Notes: generated from the sequence alone by a model not told the origin. A stretch of DNA of 64,000 nucleotides from Todiramphus chloris collaris (GCA_025345505.1 JANVCC010000062.1:12140712-12204711), one strand, 5' to 3'. Positions 25,263 through 39,842 are shown, counted from the stretch's first letter. Numbers and translations are program-made.

Positions 25263-27327
25263 AGGCCTGCCTTTTGTGAAATTCTGCCACTCTGCCATGG
25301 CAAAGGGACAAGTTGCTGCAGGTTGATAAAAAGCAGCTCTCTGATTTCTGTCAGGGAAACTGGTGTCATAATGACTACTCTTCATAAAGCACTGTTGGTG
25401 TACCAGGCTCTCCAGAGGTAAGGCAGCTCCTGCCTACAGCCCACATGTCCATTTGTGGCCTTCCTTGCTTCTTGAGGTGTGCCAGATAAGATTCACAATT
25501 TCCAGCTCTCCCATCATATCTATACTATTCTTTGAATGATGATAATTGCTGAAGTGCAGAGATCAGAATCAGACACAGTATTTTAACAGAGCTTTACCAG
25601 TTATTGGTTTGGTGCTTCTTGTTTTCACAGAAGCAAGGTCTGTGCTACTTTGGAGAAATTCTGTCTGAATCACCCTTTTTTGACACAGCACTGCACTGGG
25701 AACACGCTGAGCACTGTATCCAAAATCTTCCTGTAGGAAGAGCTTTTCAGAGCAGCCAGTCATATTTTGGATGTAACTGGGGCTCTTTGCCTTCTATCTG
25801 GTTTATGGACATAAGCACTGGGCTTTAGTAGAATGAGCTGGGTCCTTATAGATCAGTGACCTTCACTATTTATTATCCTGTCAACCCCTATATCATTTAG
25901 AAACACTGTCATTAAAGATCCTTTAGCACAGTATTGACCAAGTAGAATATTAAAATTATATAAGGATGGCTATAAACCATCCCACTCACTATTATCCCCT
26001 TGTTCTGAAGTCTCTCTGCAGGTTTGTTCTATACCCAGCTGTTACGACCAATTAACGCCCTATATAAACTGTCTTTACAATTAAAATTGCTTTGGCAAAA
26101 TCCAGACATATGATACTAACTCTATGATCTCTACTGACCAAAGCTTTCACCCTGACAAAAAAATGAAACAAGCTTGGTCTGACAGGCCCTACTTCTGTGA
26201 GACCATGTATTGACTGTATTACATTAAAAATACAATGCAATTATATTCTCATCCTGAAACTATTTGTTAACATTATGACAGATTAATCATTCTGTTATTG
26301 CAACAACATTCCGTGATAAACTAATCAGCCCACAATTTTTTAGGTCCAATATCAAAGTATGTTGTTCTTAAACATGGGAACTACATCAGTATAAACATAA
26401 ATGTATGAAAATTTCAATATCTGCTATCTTCCAGTGGAACGAAGATAGAAAAAAGCTTAAGAATTAAAACACCAAAGAAATTATTAAAATTTCCTACAAC
26501 AAAACAAAGCTGACAAGGTCATAAAACTGAGAAGAAAACCAGCACCCCTTTGAATATGCCTTAGAAGGCTACACACAGCTAACTTAATGTTACTGACATA
26601 AATGGAAAGCCAACAAACATTTGACAGCAGCTGGTATTTTAAATGCAACAACACCCTGAAGAAGACACTGTTATTGTACCTCAGCGAGATGCTAGAAAAA
26701 AAAGAGGGAGGCATACCTCTTGGTAACAGCACAATCTGCTCCTTTCTCTCAGATTCAGCTCTCCAACTTCACCTTGCACCTTCCTGTTCTCACCTTCAGG
26801 AGCCACCAGCAGCCAGAGAGATGGGAAGTCACTGAACCGGTTCAGCAAGCAGCTTCACTGGCACTGCTTCTCCTCAGTGACAGGAGTGAGAACAGTTGAA
26901 GAGAAACACTGGCAAGGAATGATATTTCTTCTAAAGATTTTGATGGTTTCAGTACGTGCTGCTATAGTTAATAACTTGAACCAGTTGGAGAAGATAGATT
27001 TCTTGAGGGACAACATAAGCTCTGTTGGACAACAGAGAAGTGCTGGACTTAATTCAGCTTTAAGAGTGTTAATACTAATTACCCCAGATCCTCTGCAATA
27101 ATTATTTATGCTAAGTACCTGAATTTAAATACTTTGTGTCATAAGACTTAATTAACTTTGCCCATTCATAAACTGGTTAGGTTTGTTCATCCTTAAATTC
27201 AGAATAGGTTTTGTTTACCCCCCAACAACATTCATTGCTTTTCTGAAGTTAACTTCTCTGGCATAGAGATGGCAACATAATTTGTGGGTGTGGATGTGTC
27301 TGTTCAGAGAGAGTCTGTAAATGGGTG
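25263..27327. other. Intergenic, nothing recognised
   Basis: AT-rich single-copy-looking DNA right of the truncated LTR. Open frames are under 90 codons and resemble no protein family I know. Confidence 0.6.
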
Positions 27328-27482
27328 AGGTTTTGTTTATTTGTGATTCCTTTTTTTTGGTTGGTTTTGTGTGTTTGGTTTGGTATTTTGTGAGGTTTTT
27401 CTGTAAGTTGGTTGGTTTGTTTTGGTTCGTTTTTTTGTTTGTGTCGTTTTTTGTGGGTTTTGGGTTTGTTTTTTTTTTTTTA
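27328..27482. repeat. T/G-rich low-complexity tract
   Basis: About 150 bases of GGTTTT, GTTTGG and T-run words with almost no C or A and no fixed period. It is the strand complement of the A/C tract at 33048. Confidence 0.85.
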
Positions 27483-30400
27483 AGATAAAGAAGTAGCTAA
27501 TATAAATTTGTACCCTGGGTTCTACTGCTGTCTCTTTTGTTGAACACACTCTCCAGAAAAACCAGTTATCTTTAATACTCATTTCTGATGCACTGCCACA
27601 TACATGTATGACAGTCTTTTGAACATGGGTCAAACTGGGGGCATCAGTTTTAGACTAAAGGATTAAATTCCTGATGACCTTACCAGGGCCTTTATAAAAA
27701 ACCACAGCTAGGGCAAATAGAGTATAGCTGAGCAGTTACTGCCTTCAATATTTCAGAAATTATTATGCAGTCTATTTTTGTTTCATTTTGCCTTTTTTAT
27801 TTTTGTCTTTCCTTGTAAGTGTCTCTGAGATATCCTTTATTGAAAAAAATGTAAGAATGTGGCATATAAATAAATTTATAATACAACTCCAGTGCAATCA
27901 GTGAAAATATATGAAGGAGGAATCTTGCTTTGTGTGAGTGAATGCTTAAAAATTTATTATGTGGCAACTGGTAGTTCAAAATTTCTGTTATACGTTCTTA
28001 AAGCAACTAGATGGTTCCTGGAAGGCTGATAAAATACACTTGATTTAATGTCTAAATGATGGGTAATAATCTGTTTACCAGTCACTTGCCTGCTTATTGA
28101 ACATAAATAACAGACAATACCAAGACGAGCTAAGATACTGAAATTTGAAGAGCTGGTTTTGTTTGAAAACATCACATCCGTTTCAGCTGAACATGTTAAA
28201 AGCCCTTATAACATCATTGGACCTGGTGTAGCCCAGGAGGCCACCTTTGCCACAGTAGTTGATCCACAGAGCCTCACAAAACCCAATACATGAATTACCT
28301 CATGTTAATTTTCTGAATGAATCATATAAAGAAACACTGACCTGGATAACACAGAGATGTTTTTTTGGTTTCTTAGAGCACTTTTGCCTGCATGTAATCA
28401 TGGACTTGCAAGACTATATAGGGTGTTTAGCTTTCTGAAACCTGAAAGAAGAAAGAATGGAAATTTTTATTGTTACTATTTGCTTCGTAGAACAAACAGG
28501 AAAACATATTTCAGTGTTCACCAAAAAGGTGTGGCCAAAGGACATGTTGAAATGCGTGCCTAGAACTTGAGGTGGTACTTCGTCTAAGACAACATAGTGC
28601 CAACTGGACTCTTAATAAATCTTCAATTCTTTGGAAATGTGGAAGAGAATATTTAGGTGGAGGGAGATAAAAAGTCTTTGATTATCACAGGAAGAGAAAG
28701 AGTAAGAAAAAATTTAATGAAGAAACCTGGAAGGCCTAATCCAATTCCTCTCAAAACAAACAAACAAACCAGCTGCCCCCTTCCCTCGCTTGAAATTCAG
28801 ACCTACCCCATCCCCATTCAATGACTGTAGTTAACTTCCCTCCTTCCAAGGTGGTAGCTGAGGAGAAATGAGTCGAAATATGCCTGGCCACAGGCATGTT
28901 GTTCCATCAACAAAGCACCAGTGGCCAACTCCTCAGCTGTCTGGAGTTGTGGAGTCACTAAAGGGGTCTGTTGCCATGCTTCAGTGAATGCTAGGAGGGG
29001 ATCTAATCATGACTTGCCCCTCACCCTTTTTGTTTAGTCTGGTCCTTCTCACCTTCCAGTCCTAGACTGTAGAATATGGTATTTCTTTGTTAGGATCCTC
29101 TTTACTTTCTTCCAAACACCTCTACTCCCCCTAGGCAGAAGAGAGTGACAGTTAATTTTGGTATTACAATACATCCCTCGTGACCAGCTCAAATAAGGGT
29201 GCCTACCCAAATGAGTGTAGAAACCGATGTATTTGATGCAATTTCTTCACAGCTCCCTGCTGGCCAAGGAACATATTACCAGCACTCACAATTTATTCTG
29301 CAAATTACAGAAAAGCACACAAGTTGATTGATTGAAAATAAAGATGCAAAACTAGAGGGATATTTCATAATCCAACAACTCACACCCCTTCTGCCTCCTC
29401 CAAAAATATTGCTGTCATGGGCTGGGCAATTACTTCATGGGTTTGCTCATCATTATGACTTGTGTTAAGAGCTCCTACAGAAGGAGCTGCTCTGTGCTCC
29501 CTGTGCTGATGGAGCTGTATGGGAAGAATTGGTAGTGAGGGAATAAGGGCCTGTAGGTGCTGGTAAGAATAACTTGTCCCTCAGGAATACTTAAAAATGA
29601 TTTTGCTGTCATTGATAACAATTTCCCTTCCATCCCAGTGCCTAGGAAAAAACTACCCACAATGAATCAGCTGTTGCAGTTAACTACATGTATGGGCAGT
29701 AGCTTTCCGTAGAAAAGTATGGTTTGTATCATTTTCAAGTGGATATTACCAGTGGTGTAGACCTCAAAAACCAAGAAGTGGAATTCCTTCATATTTTCCT
29801 CTTGATTGAAAACAGCCCCCAATAGCAGTCCCGGAAAACATCAGCTCTAAAAGAAATATGTTAAGAAAGCACATCTGACAAGTTGTGAACACACAGAGCT
29901 ATGACAGTTGGATTACAACCTGAATGACAACACGGACTATGCCAAGACCTTGTAGTACAATTAATATTTTATTTTGCTGTTCATTTGATTTGCAATTCAC
30001 ACCGACTGTTATGTCCAAGGTGGTCTTGACAATGGCATTTGTAGTAACTTGTGTAGTTTTGTTAAATGCAGTAATTCTGACATCTTTATACTCTTCTCTG
30101 CTCACCCTGATGTAGCAGAAAGGATATATAAAAGTTGGTCTCTATCAAAAACGAAACTTCTGTTAAACATGGCAGAAGTTTTAAAACTGATTTTGTTCCA
30201 AAAAACCAAGGCATTTTCACTATAGTTTGGAGAGCAATCTATCAAAGAGATGTTAGAAGTCAATAGCCAGGGAGAAGTATGACTTGTGTCCCATCCTCAC
30301 CCCCAACAGTCCTGTTTGTGGTAAGGATTTTGAGCTCATGAAAACTGTAATAACTTACATAAAGAAAAAAAAAACAATGAAATCATGTGAACATTCATAA

Positions 30401-33047
30401 ATATGCATATAGATTAATAATATATTTAGAAATATTATGTATAGGACACATTTGACAATAATAAAGGGTGACAGGCAATATCCAGTCAACAATTTGCTCA
30501 TTTTCTTTTTAAAGGAATGTATCATACTATGGCCACATTCCTATGACGGAATTTCCAACAGCCTTAAATTGCAACACTGGAGAAACTTGCAGATTTAGAT
30601 GTCTTGGAAAACTGAGATAAACAGGAATGCCAAAGCTTAGATGTGTGAAAGAAAGAATTGGGAGACTTCTGAACCATGTGTGCTGCTGATGTAACTGAAG
30701 TACCGCCAAGGTAAAATTCAAGCTCTTGTTTTAAGGTAATACCCAATTAAAGGCTAACACCTGTCATTTTGTTCTGCTTACAACCAGCCCCGCTTTAGTC
30801 TTTGCTACCTCACCCTGCCACCCAAGAAAACCAGCTCTCACTGTTGTTCCCAGTGATGGAGAAGGCTTGCTGGTGTGGTCCAGATGCTGCATGGTAAAAG
30901 CTACAGGGAGTTTGTCTTCCTTTGGGTTTCTTAGTTAATGAAGCCACAGTAAGCCGCACACAATTTTAGCAGTGCAGACAAAAGCAGCCCTTTGGCAGGC
31001 TCCTGGCTGCTGCTCTCACTCCGTCTCTCTGCTCCTGGCTGCTCACCAAGCAGCTGCTGAGAATCTGGGTTCAGGGTTTCTGTCTCCACACAAAATGCCA
31101 GCTTCCCCTGGCTGCAGTGCCAGCCCGGGCGCTCAGCCAGCTTCTCCACCAGGCTCCTGACATCACACAGCCAGCCCCTGGTACAAGACCTGTTTGGAGC
31201 TGGAGCTAGAACTAGAACTAGCCCAGCCCAAGCGGCTGTAAGCTGCACAGGCTTCAGGTTAATTCAGCTCAGTACCTGCCTGTTTTCCAGGCATCCATAA
31301 AGCTCCTAATGTCTTCCCATCGTTCCTCCCGAGGCAAATACAGGCTTCCCCTTATGTGTGGCACTGGATCAAGACACATTACTATAAAGCACCATGGTAC
31401 CTTCTGCATACACATATTCAGAAACAGGGAAAACACTGTTAAACCCAGCAAGAATGTGCCTGATGGAGGCTCAAACCCTGTCTGGATGCAAGTATGCGAA
31501 GTATTTGCTGTCACTGGTGACACCCTCAAGTCATTGCTTGATAATATCAGAGCTAAGGGCAAAACTGTGCCTTGGAGCCATTCTGGTAATCTCCGCCAGG
31601 GGTTAAGAGAGGAAGATGCATCATTCTTCAACCCATTTTTGGCTATTGACAAATCAAAGTGAAAGACAGAATGAGAGAAATGGAAGAAGGAGAACGGAGG
31701 AGGAAATTGTTTAAGGAAAAAGATGATAAAAGGACATGTAAATATAGGTATGAAAAACAAAGAAAGAAAATCAACTAATAGAAGTGTATGGAAGAAGGGG
31801 TGGAGAAAACTGAAAGACCAATGGAAGAAATAAAAGTAAGGACTGAGGCAGCACATCAAACTATCACAGTCTTAACATTAGCAGATGCTTTCAATGCCTT
31901 GGCACCTGCTTTTTTGCATCACAGGAGAATTCAGTCAACAAAAAAACATCACAGCTGTTTATGCCAAGGTGTATGCAAAGCCAACTCTGTCAGATCCTGG
32001 CAACTGCTACCAGAGCAATGTGCCCTGCGCTTCGCAGTGCTAGCACCTGGCTTTCTGCTCAAGCTGGCTCCTTTGCCAGCTCCTCTGGGCTAGCAAAGCT
32101 CCCTGTTGTCACCAGTGGTTTCTTTCTGGCTGTGGCTTTCAACCTCCATTGAAGGGAAATCTACACCCTAACGAGGGCACAGAAGCAAACCATGTACCCA
32201 TAGCATCTTGAACAACATTTTCACACTCAATATTAAAAGACATGCAAAATTAGAGGTTTGTTCCCCCCCACCCCGGTCACTTTACCCTTGCTCCCGCATC
32301 AGTACTCCCTGGGTCAATAACTTCAGGTCCAGCACTACCAGCCCACTCCAGTGCTGTGTGATCTCCACAGGATCATTATCACATTGCTATCAAATTAAGC
32401 AGAGCATGGTAATAATGGCAGCCCTGTTCTGGCTCCAAAGGATAAAATACTTGATCCAGTGCCAAGCCTGTCACAAAGTTAATCAGTTGCAGGTTTTGGA
32501 CCACATTTGAAGAATCAGATGTTCCAAAGGATCTGATCCAGCATGAAGCCCTAAGTTAAAGGCCATTTTGTTGAACTGTATCTCCGAAGACCCCATTTAT
32601 TTGTGTCTATTTTAGGTGATGAAATGGCATTCTGAAAATTGCCTATGGAGAGACGGGTCCAGTGAGCTTCAACTTTATACAGGGGCTGGAGATCATGTGA
32701 AAAGGAAGGTTAAGTAATGAGAAAAATGACAATTTACTATAGAAAAATCACAAACCAATTTGTTTGTTCTTAGACAAGGTTACTGTTGATGCCAATACAG
32801 CTGTGGATCACCCAACTTTGTTTTGTGCCTTTACAAGCCACTTACCGGTCCTAGGTAAGTACAAGGACTGAATGGTCTGGATTTATACCAGCAAGGTATC
32901 CAAATAGTGTACTGTCCTTGGAGCACTGCTGAAAGTCGGGGAACAGCCTCTGATACAAGCTGGGTGCTCAGCTGCCTGTTAAACAGGGTCAAGCTTGCTC
33001 GGCTACAGCAAAATTAAATTGTCTACTTTCAGCAAACAATTGCAAGG
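27483..33047. other. Intergenic, nothing recognised
   Basis: No gene or mobile element recognised. A purine-rich stretch on the plus strand (about 31660-31860) underlies a 196-codon phenylalanine-rich open frame on the minus strand, which I do not regard as a gene. Confidence 0.55.
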
Positions 33048-33240
33048 TAAAAAAAAAAAAAAACTAACAAAAAAAAAAAAACCCACAAAAAAAAGAAAAA
33101 AACCTTCCAACAACAACAAAAAAAGCCCCTCAAAACCCAAACAAAAACAAAAAGAAAACCACTACAAAAAAAAAGAACATACCAAAAAACTAACCACAAA
33201 CAAACAAAGCCCCCATAAAACCCCAGCAAAAACTCCCAAA
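33048..33240. repeat. A/C-rich low-complexity tract (about 190 bp)
   Basis: Starts with a long A-run, then A-runs broken by CCC, CAAC and AAACC words, nearly free of G and T. The lysine-rich open frame through it is a by-product of composition. Confidence 0.9.
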
Positions 33241-34379
33241 GAGCTTCTGGCAAGAGATCACTTCACGCAAAATAAGACTTATCCCCATTAATCCTGCAGC
33301 TTAGCATCAGCCCAATTTGAGCAGCATAATCATTTGCCCTTTACAGGGAGAAGAATAAGAGACATGATACCGGCTAAATGAAAAACAAACCAACCCACCA
33401 AGAACAGTAAAACCAAAGTGATCTAGAGAACATAAATAATTCACAGCTTGAAGGAGGAGTAATTTGATTAAAGTGGAAAAAGAAAATAGGTTGAGTGAGG
33501 GCTCAAGTATGACTGAACATGGTGATGAGGCACCAGAAGGAAAAAAGAACTAAAGGAACGAGTGCAGAAAGGGTTTCATATCCGAAGGAACAAAAATATA
33601 GCTGGAAACAAAAAGCAGAAAACGGTAAACAGACCAAAGAATACAGAGAGTAAGTGCACAATTACAGTGATTAAAAGAGGGAATAAAATATGCCAATACC
33701 TAAGATTGACAGGTAAAGAATTTACTTAGTCTCATGGAGAAAAGTCATTATTTCACAGCTAGTAATTATATCAATGTGCACACCATGGCTGTCTTACTGA
33801 AATGGGTTACTTTCAAAATCTCTTATCTTGTCATGTAAAGAAGAGAAAAAAATAAAAATAAGAGATGTATTGAATGAACCTTTCAAAATAATTTGTCAAG
33901 AAATACACATTTAAAGTACTATTATATGCTCCACTGAAACACAAAAAAGGCTGCTTCTGTGTTTTGTTCTTTCTATGCAGCACCCCAGAAGCAGAGCTGT
34001 TTGTGGCACACAGCCACAACAGGAAACCACTTTCACCGCTTTCATTAAGTTTTCTAGGTATGACTAAGTATGAAATCATTTCACAACAGGTAGAGCACCC
34101 AAGGTGTTACTTAGACTTCAGCTGTGTTGAGTAGTTAAGAGTATTTTCGAAAAGATAACTTTTTTTTTAGAAACATAATTCCATAAAATATCAGCTATGA
34201 ATTCTACAGAGCAGTCCATAAAGATACCAATGTACAAAAAGATAAAGCTCCTTTCTCAGTAGCTCGATCTCTCTTAAATCAATTCCAAGGCTGAAACAAG
34301 TTTAGGAACAACACAAAGATTTTCTATGAACAACAATCCACCTGTTAGAAATTCTGGAATAACTGTGTACTATTCTAAC

Positions 34380-34406
34380 GGGAATAGGCTGGTTCAGCCT
34401 ATTCCC
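34380..34406. repeat. Perfect hairpin, 12-bp arms, 3-nt loop
   Basis: Arms GGGAATAGGCTG and CAGCCTATTCCC separated by GTT, in intergenic DNA with no gene nearby. Confidence 0.9.
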
Positions 34407-35854
34407 CTGTGATCAAAACGAAAGCATGGCTTGGATGCATGTTTTAAAATAAAAATTAACAATGAGAATAAAAAAAAAAAAATCAAAACCATGGCTAATG
34501 CACAAAGCCATACATTTAGTTTTGTTTCTAAAGCATCTTTACCTTGCGACTCTGATCCTCAGAGTTGTTGTTGGAGCTGCTTCTATCTCAGCCCATGGAA
34601 TGAGCCTGGAGTTTGTGTGGGCATGGAAGTGGACAACACCTCTCTTCCACACTTGGAACCATCCACATGCAGCGACAAAAGTCAACAGCTCTTTACAAAT
34701 CAGCACCTGCAGGCAACAGAAAATTAGAGTTGAAAATAATGACCATAAAATGTTATACCTTTTTTCTTTTTTCCCCTCCTATGGAAGCACAGATGGCTTC
34801 CACATAAAGATCAAAGTCTGTGTCATTGCACATAGAAATTTTGTGGTGCGGAATGGAGGCTCAAGGATTCCATCTCCAAAATTTTACAAGTAATTTAGGA
34901 GACATAACTACTTTATATTTCAGAACTCAGATTTTCTGACAACTTATCTATGCATGGAAGTTTCTGTAGCCATGAAAAGCAGTTGTGGGAAATCAAGGAG
35001 GTCAGTCAGACCACTTTGGGTTGAAAAATACTGAAGGTAATCTGCTACAGCAACTTCAGAAAAGAAAAGATTGATTCAATTTTACATAAAGTAATCATTA
35101 AAGTAGTTACAGTCCTAATATATATATATACACACACAAATAATTTGAAATATTGAATGGAAAAACCTCAGAAGTCAATTTGTTGAAATCAGGGAGAGAA
35201 CCAGCCAGGAATACTTTTCATTCTCTGTACAGCTCCATGGTTTATTTTATTTGTGGTTTGCTCTGAAAAGATGAAGTGTAATTGCTCTCAAGGCAAGAAC
35301 AAATACAGAGCTTTTCAGAGACTGGAAAGTCATGTGTGGCTTGATCAGACTTGGTTTTTTTTCTTTTCCCTTGTTTAAAAAAAAAAATCAGGGGAAAAAG
35401 GAAGCAAACTCCTGATACAAAAGGAAGTAACTACACAAGATAAAGACAGGCTAATACAAACCTGTACACAGGCAAGTTTTGGGTAACTGAATGCAGCAAA
35501 GCAGATACCAGCTGTCTTGTCCATCTACATTTTTATAGTGTTTTCTTCTTATTCTGATTAGTTTTGTAAAAACTGAAGTTGAAAATATAGTAAAAAAATG
35601 CCTTTTGGAGCTCACGCTGCAAGTCTGAACAGCTTAGCTGCCTCTAACTCTACACATGCTACCTATTGAACACGGTTTTGCCACTTACCCTTGGTTCAAA
35701 TCTACATCTTAAGTGTCCCCAAAAATATAAAGGGAACTTCTCTTTGTTTGATATCTCCAGACATCAAACTGGGGCAAGAACATCACTGAAGGGATCCATA
35801 AGTTACCCCACCCTCACCGGGAATTTCCTGTAACAAGTAATCATCAACAAGGGT

Positions 35855-35922
35855 TTTTGAACCTTGAAAGGTTGGACTAGGTGAACCTTGAGGTCCCTTC
35901 CAACCTGATATTCTAGGATGGT
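35855..35922 (+). mobile_element. CR1 LINE 3'-end fragment
   Basis: GGTTGGACTAGGTGAACC followed by TTGAGGTCCCTTCCAACC and a degraded ATTCTAGGATG end. A short, 5'-truncated relic. Confidence 0.8.
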
Positions 35923-37656
35923 AAATTGTGTTTAAACTTAGAGTTGTCTCTCACTTGGCTCAGAAGATGCAGAAATGTGCCTTCCTAACACAGAAGGACC
36001 TCAAGAGTACTCATTGGTGCAGGTCCCCATCAGCATAATGAAAGGGTAATGTAGTCCACAACATTTAACATACACAAGAAACAAGAGGTCCAATCATGAG
36101 TAGAGAACATTAAAAATAGTTACACACCTGATTACCTTTCCTGTAAAAAAAAAAAAGAACAGAAAATTTGCAAACCCAGTTGAGGTATAGAGAGGCATTT
36201 CCGCTCAGATAATCCTGGTAATAAAGTGCCCCTTCTAGCTTCAAAACAGCAAGAAAAAAACAATGGTAGAGAAAAATTGTTCTGACCTGGTGCTGACAGA
36301 ACATGGGCTGGCTGCCAGCTGTCAGTCAGCCTCTCAGCATTTCTCACTTGCTCTTCAGTGTCTGAGTATCAAAGTAATTGGAGAAGGAGGAATAAAATAG
36401 ATGGGGGAAAAAAGGGAAAATAAAAACCAGTGAAATCTGAATAATCTGTTCAAACAACAAAACTCCAGTGTAATGAATTACCTGTGTAATAATTCCAAAA
36501 TAACTTCAGATTCAGACTTTTTTTAAGGATAATGTTTTTTTTCATCAAGCTTAAATCTGAAAGGATATTATATCAATTTTGATTAAGGGACTCCCTTTTT
36601 TTTTTTTGTTCTACCTAAAATAAGATTATACTTCAAGGAATCACACAGATACAAATATCACAGTATAAATCCACAACCTCTGAAAACTTACCTCAATTTT
36701 TACATGTAGACCTCTGCTTTGCAAAAGAACACAAAAATGTTCGCTACTATATTTTCAAATGATACTTTAGTGGCATGAACAGGGCAGTGAGGATAATTTA
36801 GAGGTTTAGGGAGTTTCCATCAGTTGTCAGTCATCACTTAGTTCAGCAGACCCAAAGCAGGGCGAAACTGGAATGACACGATGGGGACCACAATAGTGGC
36901 TTTCACTTCATGTAAATCAACACATCAGACTTCACACCCATGTGTTCCAAGCATGTTTCTAGGTTATGTGGGTCTGTGCTTAGCAACTTGGTATTTTGTT
37001 TCCACACATTCCAACTCAGCCAGTTTCCCTTTATGCTGACAGCCTGGGTAGCCAGGAGTGCCCACATGTTTGTTTCCAGATGTTCACCCACAAGTTCAGC
37101 TGTAAGATGGTCTTGTAATGGCCAGAATAGTAAGGCCCATCATAGAAAAGGTATTCTTGCCCTCTGCCTGTCTCCACTTTATTGTTTGTGCCCCTGAAAT
37201 AATTATTTGATAAAGCTGTGCTGTCCTCTTAACCAATCACATTTTTCAAACTTATTTATGAGGGATGACAGATGGAGTTACAGTGCAGAGGCAGGCTGAT
37301 AGATGCAGAGAGCATATTACCACAAGGATGGCATGAAAAATTATTCTCTGATTATTAAGAAGAAAGAGGCTTCTCCTAGCATAGATAAACATATCCTGTT
37401 ATCTGCTGTGCCTCTGTTGTCCTCAGTGCAAGAGGAAGAGATGCCAAATCAGAGAAACATCATTCCTAATTTGCATTTATTCAGCTTGTAAAAATGGAAC
37501 TACTAAATCTCAGAGATATGGAAGAACACTTATTTAGAAGTCCCTTGGCAGAAATATTTTCTTTTCCATGGCATACATTTCAGTGGTAAGCAGCTTCAAT
37601 GAACCATTTAAACATTTCATGCCTTTGAATGTTTAAACCTCTTTCTAATAGTTACC

Positions 37657-37790
37657 TGTGGTGGTTTAAGTGCAGCCAGCAATTAAGCACCACACAGCCA
37701 CTCTCTCACTCCCCACCCTCCAGTGGGATGGGGAGGAGAATTGGAAAAAAGTAAACCTCATGGGTTGAGATAAGAACAGTTTAAGTAACC
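37657..37790 (-). mobile_element. LTR fragment, second avian LTR family
   Basis: Resembles the reversed 3' end of a common avian ERV LTR. Seen in order on the plus strand: TGGTTTAAGTGCAGCCAGCA, the AAGCACCACACAGCC block, the GTGGGATGGGGAG block, and GGGTTGAGATAAGAACAGTT. Similarity stops near 37790, so most of the LTR (its 5' part) is missing. Identification is from memory of the consensus, and the boundaries are approximate. Confidence 0.65.
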
Positions 37791-38322
37791 CCAGAAGCAG
37801 CAAGAAACTGCCGTGGCAGGGGCAGAGTCCATCCCTGCAGAGTCCTCAGCTCAAGGGATGGACTGGCACTTGCAGCCCAGACACTGGCCTTGCTGTGACA
37901 TCCCTGCAGCACCATGGGGTAGCAAACATGACCCCCTCCCTGACGGATGCAGCCCAGCCCTCCCACCACTGGTTCAGGCTGGGCACAGGCCTGTCCTTAA
38001 AGGGTGAGTGCTGGGAGTGATGCTGGTGACACTACCACTCTGCTTGGCTGGATGCAGAGACACAGCCAAGCCACAGAGGTACCAGGACCTCTCACAGGGT
38101 GACCACACTCCAGCATCGTTTCTTTTATGTGGTTTCACCTTCATGCACCTGCTAGAGCTGCGATTTGGAGGGGAGGGAGGGGAAGGTGATGACTTCTAAG
38201 GTGGAAAACCCGTTTGCAGCATGTGCCTGCAGAGAGCATCCTGCTGTGCTGCATCAGGCGGGATGAGGTCTGGCAGGGAGTTGCATCTCCATCCTCTGTT
38301 GAAGGAAAGCTCTCCCCCGCAC

Positions 38323-38340
38323 CTTGCCATTAATGGCAAG
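38323..38340. repeat. Perfect 18-bp palindrome
   Basis: CTTGCCATT followed directly by its reverse complement AATGGCAAG, in intergenic DNA. Confidence 0.9.
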
Positions 38341-39842
38341 TTTATTTAGCTCTTCACCCTAGTAAGATGTCTTTTCATGTAACTTAACATACTCACTGCC
38401 TGAAAATAAGCTGTAAAAAAGCTCATTTACTTGACAGGATGACTCAAGGACTGTACACAGGGTCAGTGTGCCCATTCATACTTTTATTGCTATGGTCCTG
38501 CCACCCAGTATAACCACCCTGAGCACTGTACTGGTGATGAGCTCATGGGGGGATGCTATTGAACTGCCAAAGCTGCAGTAAAATAACTTTGCCTCCTTGG
38601 CACTCAAAGCAGACCTGGTACTGGACAAGGTGTTGGCATGACCACCCTCGTCCTTGCCATTTCCAACAGCTTGGTTATGGCCGAGCAGCTCTCCTCTTCT
38701 CCCCTTGGCCATGTGAGCAGCAGCCTTTGGTTGAGACCCCATGTAAGGAATCAGCAACCAGGAGCAAAGACTTCTCCAGAATCACTACAGGAACAGGTAA
38801 CTCATCCAGCAAAGCATTCACTATCTGTCAATAGCTGTCAGGCACCAGTGCCCCATCTGCTCGCTCTTGATTCATTCCCTTATTTCCCCACGAGGTATTT
38901 CAGCTCCTTTCCCCCAGAGTCTCTCTCCGTACCACATTTGGACTGCAAGCCATTTGGTGTGCCTGGCCCAGGGGACACGTGGCCATCACAAGCTGCTACT
39001 GCAGAGTTGCAGCCCCTGGACTGGCACCCCATAACCTGTTAGAGCTATTAGTTTCATCTTATTTATTTCCCAAGGCTCTTGAAGACACTATTGCCAGATG
39101 CTTTTTTAGCAATGCCCTCAGCCCTAGCAGCAGACAGATGTCTCTGGTACTGGCATGTTCTCTCATGCCTCCATCAGCACCCCTGGCCAAGCTCCTCTGT
39201 TTAGCCACAGCTCAGAGACCATCTGTTTGCCCACAGGCACCATGGTGACACCACACACCAGTGCTGGAGGGAGACAAACTGGATTGGTCTTCATAAAGCA
39301 GAGCTGCCCTCTTTAGCAAGCCCAATTCCTCCTGACAAAGGGGCTTCCCCCCCTGCCTGAGCCTGCCCAGCTCACAGGGACAGGCACTGTGGCTGCTCTG
39401 CCACCACATCCCAGACCTGAGCCCCTGTTTATCCACAGACCACCTCCTACTCCCGCGGGAGATCAAGGCCGCTGTACTGCATTGCCTCCAAGGACCAAAG
39501 ATTTGCTTATCTTCAGTCCTGTCCAGTTTTAAAATTTTTCCTTATTCTTCTGCTAGAAGGGACATGCTGCATTTCCACCTGGACAGTCCCTCCAGCCCTT
39601 TACTACTTAATCACCATGTTAATCATATACCTTCCTGGTGAGAATGAAGAAACCTGTCTCTGCATTACCTCTAACATTTTTTTTTCTTGAAATATAAAAT
39701 CCCTACCCATAAATTGTCTTTTAATTTATTTTAAAAACCTCATATATATAGTTAAGATCAGAAGTGTATCTGGAGGTAGCTGGAATCATGAAACTTCATT
39801 GTTCATCAGCCAATAACTTGGTCTGGGCTGACATTTTCCCAG

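Larger units (their letters stand above)
33241..37656. other. Intergenic with one CR1 scrap and one hairpin
   Basis: AT-rich DNA containing the CR1 end at 35855-35922 and the perfect hairpin at 34380-34406; otherwise nothing recognised. A short TA/CA run lies near 35120-35138. Confidence 0.6.

Noticed and set aside
25263-25460. Search for the lost 3' end and a target-site duplication of the truncated LTR
   Set aside because: The five bases before the LTR (ACTGT) recur near 25390, but with no LTR terminus beside them; treated as coincidence.
31269-31859. 196-codon open frame on the minus strand, rich in Phe, Leu and Ser at its start
   Set aside because: Its first third simply reads a purine-rich plus strand backwards. 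No domain, splice context or promoter is seen, and the rest resembles no family I know. Most likely chance.
32995-33291. Lysine-rich 98-codon open frame
   Set aside because: Produced by the A/C low-complexity tract; no protein feature beyond composition.
36903-37091. 62-codon minus-strand open frame with several Trp residues
   Set aside because: Short, no recognisable motif, and no splice or promoter evidence.
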